NCBI RefSeq assembly: GCF_000026945.1
Contig: NC_012866.1
Coordinates: forward strand, 682,001-746,000
Direction of reading: 5' to 3'
DNA: 64,000 bases
Source: Candida dubliniensis CD36
Taxonomy: Eukaryota > Ascomycota > Pichiomycetes > Serinales > Debaryomycetaceae
Position 1 is the first letter of the stretch; the number at the start of each line of letters is the position of its first letter. Below are positions 31,074-40,268 of this stretch, piece by piece. The notes under the pieces are model-generated. The model ran no database searches. It saw nothing but the letters and a program-made list of their open reading frames with translations, and had not been told where the DNA came from. The position numbers and the translations under genes are program-made.

Positions 31074-32321
31074 TCAAGGATTGTCTAACCAATATTGTCT
31101 TCTTCGTAAGTGTCCTCTATAAAATGCTTCTTCCCAAGTAGGATTCCATGGTGGTAATGCGCCGGAAGAGGCCTCTCTTAATGTTTCATAATATTGTTCA
31201 AAATCGGGGTGAATCGTTGGATCATTTCTGATTGTTGACGGGACATTACCTTTGCCTGCGAAAACTCGAGCAACAAGTATTGCTTGCCATTGGAAAAGTT
31301 TAAATGTCAACCCTGGGGTATTATGACCAACAAATGCAAGTGAAGGGTCATTTGCGTCAAATATTAATTCTTTGAGTTGGGGAAATTTTGGTAAAAATGG
31401 ATAATGATACAAAAACCCTGTACCTAAAATAATAGCATCAGCAAATGTTGATGTTCCATCGTGGAAATAAATTGTATGATCTTCAATTTTAACTATTTGT
31501 CCTCGTTTTTCAATACCATCATGATCAAATGCTTCAGTACCAAAATAAACATGAGGTTCAGTTGTTGGTTTTTGTGACGTGATAGCCCGTTTGGCCACGG
31601 GGAGAATGTCTCGGATCGAATCCATGGCGGAAACCGATGCTCCAACAACGACAACTTGTTTATCTTTGAAATCATCTCGAGATCTAAATTGTTTGGAATG
31701 AATCACAATGGTATCGTCAAGTTCAGAGAATTGTTGTAATCCAGGAATTTCTGGGATAAATGGAACATCGAAATGGCCACTGGCAACAACAACATTATCG
31801 AAAAATTCTTCATAAATATAATCTTGGTTTTGTCCAAATTTTCGAAGTACTAATCGCCATTGTTCATTTTTTTTCTCAATCAATTCTACTGAAGTGTCAA
31901 ATGTGACATAATTCAAATCTGCAAGATCATGCAAGTACTGACTTATTTCTGTGAAATGTCTAAATGGCGAATTTTTACCATGCTTGGAAATAGTCTCTTT
32001 AGGGAAAGGTTTATCAAACTCCATGGCTATATCTTCAACGTTAGTTTCTAAATAGGGATATGTAGCCGTGTCCATGAATCTTTGCACAGTACTATGAGGC
32101 ACAGTTGTTGGGATTGTTTCAGGTATAGGATCAATATTCCATTGTTTTTTCGATAATTGTTCGAAATTAATCAGTTCTGGTGGGGTTAAATTCCAACAAC
32201 CACCTAATTTATTCTTTCGTTCAAATAATGTGATTGAAGTGAATCCTTCATCTAAGAGAGAACGTAATGTTATTATCCCAGATGGCCCACCTCCAACTAT
32301 GGCAATTCTTTTCTCCACCAT
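31074..32321 (-). CDS. Flavin-containing monooxygenase-like protein
   Basis: 415 residues. The FAD-binding GGGPSG is at about residues 10-15. An FMO-type signature region (IVIHSKQFRSRDDF) is followed by the second dinucleotide-binding motif VVVGASVSAMD for NADPH, and ATG-like ILGTGFLYHYPFLP lies near the C-terminal third. It resembles yeast Fmo1 (432 residues), which oxidises thiols in the ER. No N-terminal signal or C-terminal anchor is visible, so it is probably soluble. I recall the C. albicans gene at this place as SSP96, but could not check this. It is convergent with LMO1. Confidence 0.82.
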   Translation of the reverse strand: MVEKRIAIVGGGPSGIITLRSLLDEGFTSITLFERKNKLGGCWNLTPPELINFEQLSKKQWNIDPIPETIPTTVPHSTVQRFMDTATYPYLETNVEDIAMEFDKPFPKETISKHGKNSPFRHFTEISQYLHDLADLNYVTFDTSVELIEKKNEQWRLVLRKFGQNQDYIYEEFFDNVVVASGHFDVPFIPEIPGLQQFSELDDTIVIHSKQFRSRDDFKDKQVVVVGASVSAMDSIRDILPVAKRAITSQKPTTEPHVYFGTEAFDHDGIEKRGQIVKIEDHTIYFHDGTSTFADAIILGTGFLYHYPFLPKFPQLKELIFDANDPSLAFVGHNTPGLTFKLFQWQAILVARVFAGKGNVPSTIRNDPTIHPDFEQYYETLREASSGALPPWNPTWEEAFYRGHLRRRQYWLDNP

Positions 32322-34338
32322 TATTGGTTTGTCTTTTCAGTATAAAACTGTTTATTTGAAGGTAGTAACAACAAGTTACTATAACTAAACAGTCAAGAAA
32401 TGAAGAAAACAACCAAAAAAAAAAAAAAAGAAAAAGAAAAAGAAGGCATTGGTTGAATGGAATATAAATTTTCAGTTGTAGTCGGGATCATTAGTCGAGT
32501 TGACGGTATTCTAGAAAAAATAAAAGGCTACTGTGGCTTCATTACACAAATTGCTGTCCGCACTGATCCTATTGGTGATATAAGAGGTTATAGTAAATCA
32601 ACCCAATACATTCATGTACACAACGTTCGATGGAAGTCCATTCAAGAATGTCATAGATAGATAAGATGCATTCACCAATGGTAAGTTGGTTGCTCGGAAA
32701 AGTGGAATTTCCAACTTAAAAGTTTATCTCACTCTTAGGATTTATTTAATATGCCTTTGTTTCGTTGTCACATGCCAATTGTCAATTTGCTAAATAAATC
32801 GATGCAATCCAACATAAAGCTTGCTTTGAAAAGACTCACTGCCTATGAACTAGGAATGTGTTCTGGATATGAATTGTCCGGTTCCTATAACACGTTGGGT
32901 TTCGAATAATGAAATTGATACAAAAAAAACATGCGACATAAGACATTCTTATGTATCTATCTCTTCGTCCTAGTTTCATCAAACTCTTTGGTAGCGTACC
33001 CTATACCATAAGGACTAATTTTAGGTAACCTCGAAGTTAACAACTTCTCCAACCTGACCCCCACCAAAGAAGATTATTTATTACATTAGTCATTGGTAGC
33101 GCTGTTGTTTATTTTTGGTAACAACTTTAATTTTGTTTACGAAGTTAAACAATTATCTATAATACCGAAATCTTATTACCAAGTCCTATAAAATCTAAAA
33201 AACTAACATCTTCTTGAATTTGGAATTAGTGTAATTAATTCAATTATACATTATACTAAAATAGAATAAACTTTGAGGTGAAATTTTTGATTTAACTTTT
33301 TTGGTCTTATTTAATTGTTTAAGTAAAAAAAAATATAGAAAAACAATTTTCAATTTGAAAATGGAGAAATGGTAGACCTCGATTCAGATGAAATTATCGT
33401 AAATGAAAAAGTAATTGTTATTGTTGTACCGATGCCATATAAACAATATATCGTCTTATTGACAACACAGAATACCTTGCTTCAATAGTATAATTGTTAA
33501 GTAGATAGTAAGTTAATCTTACAATCAGATTTCAGTATGGGAGTATCTTCATGATCATGCACGTTTTTTATAAGTTTGAGGGGGGTCCTTCTCGGATTGC
33601 ACTTACAAACTTTCTACATGAGATTATCTTATAATTTAAAATTAAATAATATCTTACACACACGCGTAAATGGGGGAGAGGGTTAGTAGTAGTAAGCACC
33701 GCCTTGCATGTGTAATTCAGTTGTGACATTGTACGTGTTTCTTGATTAGACTTTTTGAGAATTCTTGGCCCCCTAACAGAAAAGAACCAGAAACATCTAC
33801 ATTCGTAAACCAAATGAAATATTGTCTCCAAAAATCAGAACATCCTATAGTGGTGAAGTTAATTACAATTAAACATACCGCCTTGATCTTTTTTTTTTAG
33901 ATTTTTTATTTTCTTTGAATGAGGGGACTAATATGAACAATCAATCAACCAATCTTGTAATAATTTCTCCAATTCCAAATACTATAACACTAAAATATTC
34001 AAGGTTTAATAGCATCACTATACCTAGTCATGCATATGTGTTAGGTATTACTACATTGGTAAATAAAAAACAAAAACTAAAACTAAAACAAAAAAAAACA
34101 CACGGGCATGGTCAAATACTGAGATTTGGTTGCAACTAGCAATATTTTCCAGAACCAAGAACAAATACTCCAAAAAAGAACGAAACCCTTATAACAATCA
34201 ATGATGATTTGAATAATATAAAATCCAATTCATTTCTTTAATTTTTACTCTTTTTTCTTTTTTCTTTTTTTCAATAAAATATTGCCAAATTCTTTAGATT
34301 TGTTCAGAACACTATTTTTTTCATTCCAATTTCCCACA
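32322..34338. other. 2 kb intergenic region
   Basis: Between the FMO-like gene and the GPI-protein gene. I find no gene, tRNA or clear LTR. It is AT-rich with A-tracts near 32416 and 33327, T-tracts at 33890 and 34250-34272, and short chance ORFs (32457-32660 on plus, 33568-33831 on minus) with no recognisable motif. Its length suits a heavily regulated promoter for the wall-protein gene. Confidence 0.5.
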
Positions 34339-35022
34339 ATGAAACTTTTTGCTTATTTTGCAGTTATTACTTTATCGTCGGCCAGTTTAATTGACCTACT
34401 CAAAAGAGCCACTACCAATGAATGTTCTATAGACTCTTGCTACAAGGCTTCTCAAACATTATGGAATAAGTGTGGTGATGGTATCTCCAACTTTAAATGT
34501 CTTTGTGACTTGCCACAATCCTATTTTCAAGATTTGTATGATTGTTCCAATACGTGTGGTACTTTACAAGAATCTGATATCCATAGCCCATCAGATATAA
34601 AACAGCTTTATTGCGATGCTGCCTCAAATAATTTATACACTTTCTCCATTCCTTCCATCTCCTTGGATATGATTAACTATACTGATTTTGAAACAGATAC
34701 TGAATCTACAACTGAAATTGACACAAGATCCAAAACAGAAACAGGAACTACAACTTCAGGTAGTGTTGATGTTGCTAAAACTCAGCAAACTGGTGGTGCA
34801 AGTAGCACTGCTAACTCCGAAACAAAGTCCGGAAGCGGTACTACCAGCAAAGCAAGCAGTACTTCTGTGAGCGAAGCTAAAACGGCGAGTGGGTCTTCTA
34901 GTAGTGGAAAATCAAGTTCAGCCACTAGTGCATCTTCAACTCAACAGACTACTAGTCTTGCTGGTGCAGCATCAGGTACCTTTGTTTCTTTATTGGGTTT
35001 ATTTGCTGCTTTATTGATTTAA
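34339..35022 (+). CDS. Small Cys-rich GPI-anchored cell-wall protein (CFEM-like N-domain)
   Basis: 227 residues from ATG 34339; the upstream in-frame extension begins only with TTG. A signal peptide MKLFAYFAVITLSSAS is followed by a Lys-Arg (LLKR) Kex2-type site. Eight cysteines are spaced C-x4-C-x10-C-x8-C-x-C-x11-C-x3-C-x16-C, which resembles but does not fully match the CFEM pattern. A Ser/Thr-rich stalk from about residue 115 to 200 and a hydrophobic tail (GTFVSLLGLFAALLI) form a GPI-attachment signal. Likely attached to the wall or plasma membrane. I recall the C. albicans locus as PGA28. A haem-binding role as in Rbt5 is only a possibility, because the family Asp ligand cannot be assigned. 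Confidence 0.8.
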   Translation: MKLFAYFAVITLSSASLIDLLKRATTNECSIDSCYKASQTLWNKCGDGISNFKCLCDLPQSYFQDLYDCSNTCGTLQESDIHSPSDIKQLYCDAASNNLYTFSIPSISLDMINYTDFETDTESTTEIDTRSKTETGTTTSGSVDVAKTQQTGGASSTANSETKSGSGTTSKASSTSVSEAKTASGSSSSGKSSSATSASSTQQTTSLAGAASGTFVSLLGLFAALLI

Positions 35023-35734
35023 AAGCATCTAGTTGTAGTGTGACTAGTGTGCGGTACGCAATAGGAAGTTAGTCTCAATGGTTTTAGTTCTTCTTGTATA
35101 CGGTGTAGTGATGTTATTGAAACGCGTCTTCAGTAATGTTACGTTTAAGACTCTACTAAAGGAATAAAAATTTTCAATGTGATTACTATATTGCAACTGT
35201 TTACATTATCAGAGTAATAAGTTATACACTCAGCATACAATGAATAGAGCTCTAAAATGAGTGGCCATTTTAACATTTAGATTGTACATCTATTCATTAT
35301 ATGATAGCTGCGTGAAAGTAGTTTAGTGGTAAATACCGTTCACTCATCAATGAAACCAGGAAAATAGCCACCCCAACACTCCTCCCTATGTATAGTTAAG
35401 ACTGCTGTTGCTATTGGATTTGTTGGGTCCTCCTAACATAAAACAAAAACAACCAACACAAGAAGATGGTATAAACACTCTTTACTGGTACTGAATTATA
35501 CACAGATCTAAAAATTTATAGCTCAAGGCAATATGATCTACTAAACACTATGTTCACCATTCTTTTGCAGCCTTAATACCATGTTGAAAAAAAAAAATGG
35601 AGATTCCACACTACTATAACCCTCATCAATACAACTTTTTTTTTCCTGGTTCTTGTTGAAGAAATCAAATTTTTTTTTTTTTTTTTTTCAACTGATATCC
35701 CCAGAATAAAGCACATACAAATACCGCAACGACT
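35023..35734. other. Intergenic: GPI-protein 3' flank and TIM54 promoter
   Basis: 712 bases with A-tract near 35588 and T-tracts at 35637-35643 and 35670-35688. No gene supported. Confidence 0.5.
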
Positions 35735-36937
35735 ATGCCAGATGCAAATGAGGTCAAGCCTAAAAAGGGCTGGTCTAATCCTGCTTTGCGAATGATGGGA
35801 ATACCAAGAATATCTTTACCTTCGAGAAACTGGATGATTTTTTGGACAGTATTGACAACTATTGGTGGAGGAATACTCTATGATAGGTATGAACAAAAAC
35901 AAATGAGGAAGAAATGGATGGATGCTGTTAAACATTTTGGTGAAGTGAGTTATGCTGCTGATGAGATACCTCGTAAACTAACCATTTTCATTGCCCCTCC
36001 ACCAAATGATTTTTTGGATGAATCATTAAAATTGTTCAGAAAGTTCATTAAACCGGTATTGAACGCAGGTGTTGTTGATTTTGAGATTTTCAGTGAATCC
36101 AGACAGGGTGATATTAGATCATCTGTTGCAGAAAGGATCAGAGACTTGAGGCGTAAACAGTTGGTTGACGAGACCCCCCAAAAAAACGAATCAAGTGAAA
36201 AGCAAGTTAACGACGAGGAAGAATTGAAGAGCCGATCGGATTTATACAAAGCAAAAGACGTACTTGGGTTATATAAAGTGTTTCCTGCAGATATCAACAT
36301 CAAATCAGAAGACTCAATTGATGCTTCCTCTGCTGGTGGTATTATATGTGTTGGTAGAGGTGCCTACAAGGAGTACTTATCTGGTGTTCATGAAGGATTA
36401 TTAGGTCCACTTGAAAAGCCACAAAGTGTGATTGATGAAGAAATCAAATTAGCTGAGGAAAAGAAAAAGGAAAAGGAGGAAAATCCAGATAATGATGGTG
36501 ATGATGATAATGAGCAAAGCAATTTGAAGCCAGTGCCATTGAGATTTATCAAACCTGAAGAATATGCTAATGCACAACTAGCCCCAGAACTCGATTTGTC
36601 AACTGTTGTAAAGGATGATAAAGGGGTGCCTGTGTTCTTTGAACAACCAGTGTACACATTCCCATTACCGAACCTCGTTGGGTTCAGTAATATTCCACGT
36701 AAAATCTATCGATACTTTACCAAAAGATTTCTTGTTCACGACTTTGGAGAGAGGACAGCTACTATTGTGAATAATAAATCAAGACCATTTGTATATAAGG
36801 ACGTTTTAATGGCTAAAGAAGAGGAAATGGATTGGCCTAAAAAGTGGGTAGAAAAGGGTAAAGAACGTAATTCTGAATGGGTGCAGGAGTTGGAACACGA
36901 TGAAAGAGTAACATCACGAATGAAGGTGTTTGAATAA
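35735..36937 (+). CDS. TIM54: TIM54, subunit of the TIM22 mitochondrial carrier translocase
   Basis: 400 residues. The Tim54 N-terminus is recognisable: KKGWSNPALRMMGIPRISLPSRNW, then a single membrane span (MIFWTVLTTIGGGILY, about residues 34-49), then a basic segment. The bulk faces the intermembrane space with conserved PRKLTIFIAPPPNDFLDES and GIICVGRGAYKEYLSG. An acidic lysine/glutamate linker sits at about 220-270. Role: scaffold of the inner-membrane TIM22 complex that inserts carrier proteins. The yeast protein is 478 residues, so this is shorter. Convergent with DFR1. Confidence 0.88.
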   Translation: MPDANEVKPKKGWSNPALRMMGIPRISLPSRNWMIFWTVLTTIGGGILYDRYEQKQMRKKWMDAVKHFGEVSYAADEIPRKLTIFIAPPPNDFLDESLKLFRKFIKPVLNAGVVDFEIFSESRQGDIRSSVAERIRDLRRKQLVDETPQKNESSEKQVNDEEELKSRSDLYKAKDVLGLYKVFPADINIKSEDSIDASSAGGIICVGRGAYKEYLSGVHEGLLGPLEKPQSVIDEEIKLAEEKKKEKEENPDNDGDDDNEQSNLKPVPLRFIKPEEYANAQLAPELDLSTVVKDDKGVPVFFEQPVYTFPLPNLVGFSNIPRKIYRYFTKRFLVHDFGERTATIVNNKSRPFVYKDVLMAKEEEMDWPKKWVEKGKERNSEWVQELEHDERVTSRMKVFE

Positions 36938-37019
36938 GTTATTCAATGACCCGCTTTCCTTTTTTTTTTTTTTGTTTTGTGTATTTTGAACTTTCACTGT
37001 GTATTTTATTAGAGATAGA

Positions 37020-37598
37020 TTATTTTCTTGTCCATAGCGTATAATTATAGGTGAAATCACCTTCCGTGATATTGTCTTCTAATAAAGTATCTCCGACAAA
37101 TTTTTGCAACTCCGATTTTGGTTGCTTGGTCCAACTTTCTAATGGGAATTTCAAAAATGTATCCATTTCGATAGACTCTGGATCTGGGTGTTCAATTTCT
37201 GTGATTAATAGATGAGTCACTAAAGAATTATTTATCAATTCATTGTAAATTTCTGCCCCTCCAATTATGAAAACTCTTTCAACATCAGATACGAGATTAA
37301 GTGACGATTCGATTGAGCTAGCATGAACGATGTTGTCATCAATAATTTCATTTTTATATGATCTGGATAATATTATATTTAATCTATCTGGAAGAGGTCT
37401 AAACTTTTGTGGTATAGACTCCCAAGTTTTTCTACCCATAATAACAGCATTACGAGTACCTGGCCTCGTTGTTTTCGTAGTGACGTCCTTGAAATATCTT
37501 ATTTCCTTACGAAGTCTCCAAGGCATTTTACCTTGGTATCCAATTCCCAAAGCAGGCTTTAGTGCCGCAACAATAATTGCAACGTTTGGTTTCAGCAT
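37020..37598 (-). CDS. DFR1: DFR1 dihydrofolate reductase
   Basis: 192 residues, the same length as C. albicans DHFR. Conserved elements: VAIIVAALKPALGIGYQGKMPWRL (substrate loop, with the Met25-Pro26-Trp27 type segment), the acidic Glu32 in LRKEIRYF for proton donation, MGRKTWESIP, and the nucleotide-binding VFIIGGAEIYNEL. It reduces dihydrofolate with NADPH and is the target of antifolates. Compared with the C. albicans protein as I remember it, about ten positions differ (for example Gln for Lys after GIGY), which fits a close sister species. It reads towards TIM54, with 82 bases between the stops. Confidence 0.95.
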   Translation of the reverse strand: MLKPNVAIIVAALKPALGIGYQGKMPWRLRKEIRYFKDVTTKTTRPGTRNAVIMGRKTWESIPQKFRPLPDRLNIILSRSYKNEIIDDNIVHASSIESSLNLVSDVERVFIIGGAEIYNELINNSLVTHLLITEIEHPDPESIEMDTFLKFPLESWTKQPKSELQKFVGDTLLEDNITEGDFTYNYTLWTRK

Positions 37599-38054
37599 CG
37601 TTGTCTATTCGTGTAGTTCTATGTTCATGGTGGCAGTTTTTTTTTCAATCAAAAAAAAAAAAAAAAAAAAATGTCTTGTTTGTTGTTGATCGTTTTTGTA
37701 TTAGAATTGAGTAGACAACGATAACGATTCTTTGTTTCATAATCCAGTATTATAATTCCAAACATGCAACACTGCATAACCCGCCAAAAAACCACCTGTT
37801 GAATTAAGTCCTAAGTTCATACTCATCAATAGTGACAGTCTATGAAATACAGTGGTAAATGGACACACGTCCTCTGAGGAAAAGTATATAAGAAGCTGGA
37901 TATTCCCCACGATTTCGACTAACCATATATGCAACATAATTCCACATTAATATTAGTACTGAAAGTATACAGTTAGTTCATGAATTTTAAAAACTTGATA
38001 ACGCATCTTATTTATCCTCAATTATGACGAGCTTCTACAACCACTTTTCGTATT
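37599..38054. other. Intergenic: DFR1 promoter
   Basis: 456 bases; a 20-A tract at 37651-37670 lies just upstream of DFR1. A minus-strand ORF at 37737-37937 shows no recognisable feature and is left out. Confidence 0.5.
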
Positions 38055-39524
38055 ATGTCATCTACAGATATCGAAATAACTCTTTTTGTTAGGTTAGTAG
38101 ACAATCAATCGGACATTGTTCCAATAATTGTCAAATAATTACCAAAATGTATGCTTCCAGAATTGTTATCTATATCTCCTATCAGAAAAGCAAGCAGCTA
38201 CTACTATCTTATCCAACGTAAATATCACTGATTCAGTTTCTAGACACCAAATCAATTATGAAGGTAATAATGATTACGCCAAATGCAAGTGCGTCCAATT
38301 TGATATTGAAATGGCTAACCTAAAACAGGGTGTGGATCAATAGGGCATTTACCCTACAAAAATACACTTTGATGGTATGGAACAATTTCAAGCTGTCCTG
38401 AAAGATTTTCCAGAGGTTTTGCAAAATGTCAAGAGCCTCACCGGCTCATTTTATAGTTTACATGGTGAAGAATCAAGAAGGATCTTACGTGAGGTGGTGT
38501 CTTCCGGAGTTAAATTTGAACTTCTAAAACTATTTGAATTTGGGGATATGGGTTCTGTGCCCCTTTTTTTGAAGGATCTTGATCTTGTCAATACCAATTT
38601 AGAGACAAACAGTATTTCTGGATTGCAGCGGTTGAATTCTGATACTAGAAATATGAATACAACACCCTTGGATTATTCCTTTATTTCACGTTTGCTTTGA
38701 CGAGAGTTTTAGAATTTTTAAAGTGGCAACAGAGTTTATAATCATGGTTGATTTCCTAAGTTTTGAAAATTCTGATTTTATGTACCATTTACCAAGTGGC
38801 CTTAAAAGCTTACATTCAAATGGTTCCAACGAAAGTACAATGAAGCCTCTCGATCCAAAAATCAAGTGGCCCTCTACATTGAAAGTATTTGTTATGAGAT
38901 TCTTTGATATTGATGGTAAAGCATTGGAAATGCTGAACTTCTAAGAGTCAGAACTTCAGGAACTATACATGTACAGAAGCGATATCAAAAAATTGGATGC
39001 CGACGCTCTCTTTGTTAGTATTGAGGCTTTAACTTTAAATGAAATGGGTATTGAAGAGTTATCAGACTCTTTTGAGATATTCAAGAAGTTGAAACATTTG
39101 GCTTTGGATAAAAGTCCTTTTTAAGAAATTGTCACCAGTCAGATTACCAATACTTTCATTGCAGAAATTAAAACTTACTAAACGCAATATTAAATTGGTG
39201 TCATTGTTAGATGAAAAGTATACTCATTTGAGATTTCAAGTTATAGCTATTGGAAATTGGGATTTAGGCGCTCTTGATGTGAAAAAGATGTTGGCAGCGA
39301 CAGAAGGGTTAACTATTATTGTTAGTACTTCCCGTGATGGTCGGTTTTATGTATCAGAATTGACATCTTGTCCCCATTTTAAAGAGACGGGTATTGCTAG
39401 TAAATGGGGTGATTGGGACTTTATGGGACCGCATGAGGTTTGTCCATGTGAGGAACTTTATAACGAAAGTGAGTTCTCATTGGACGATGATGATTACGGT
39501 GATTCCATGGATGATTATTATTAG
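38055..39524 (+). pseudogene. LRR-family (IFA-like) pseudogene, copy A
   Basis: Decayed relative of the intact gene at 40269-42491. It starts at ATG 38055 (MSSTDIEITLFVRLVDN against MSSKRIDVELFTRLAKL in the intact copy), meets a stop and a frame change within about 90 bases, then continues from about 38128. A TAG at 38341-38343 replaces a conserved Trp codon (KQ-stop-xIYP against KQWKIYP). The middle of the gene is deleted: the frame jumps from the part equivalent to residue about 200-250 to residue about 440. A TAA at 38942-38944 replaces Lys (NF-stop-ES against NFKES). A frameshift near 39120-39129 leads into the last part, which ends in an acidic tail (LDDDDYGDSMDDYY). Confidence 0.85.
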
Positions 39525-40268
39525 GAGAATAACCAAAAAGGGAATAAGAAATTAAGCTGAAGTATAAAACAAAATGCAGGCAAATAAAGGATTTTGGTCT
39601 GAGGAACTGGAGGATGTATTAGGTACAGAGTAAGTTTCATTAGTAATATTCTTGGTTGCTTCAGTTTCTGGCATATGTAGGGATCAATATATGTAATTCA
39701 AAAAAATATCTTGTTTAGAAGGGTTACAGTTAGGCTTATGTATCGAGAATAGCTTTTTCAAAAGAAATAGCCGATTAATACTAATGAACAAGTTTTAGTC
39801 AAGAACCCTTCGTTGTTATGACTATAGTTTGTTTATGACCCATATTTATGTAGTAAACGCTTCAGATCTTGATTATGCTATATCGTTCTAATTAGTGGAC
39901 CCTATAAGTTCTTTGTTTGCTAGTTTAATAATTTTTGAGGATGTAAATTTCAAATCTAGAAACAAAGTTCTGGAAAACTTGCACAATGATTGGTATAGTT
40001 TGTTTCCTTGTCGTGTATTCACAATGTTTAACGAATTATAGTCGACCACCCTTTCGTGTGATGAAAAAAGAATAATTAGAGGCTTACGCGTTAAATTAAA
40101 ACGTTTATAAATAAAAATCCAGCAGAACTAAAATTATCGTTCAATTCTTCTCCTCTTCTTCCCTTCTTTTTTTTTTTTTTCAGATATAATTCAGAATTTC
40201 GTCTTTCCTTGCTTTTGGAAGCACATTTATTTTCTTCAGAAATTAACCTTGTTACCGTCATTTCAAAT
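39525..40268. other. Intergenic between LRR copies A and B
   Basis: 744 bases, AT-rich; C/T-rich tract at 40140-40181 just upstream of copy B. A comparable CTTCTTCTT tract lies upstream of copy C at about 43121-43137, so promoter sequence may have been duplicated with the genes. Confidence 0.5.
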
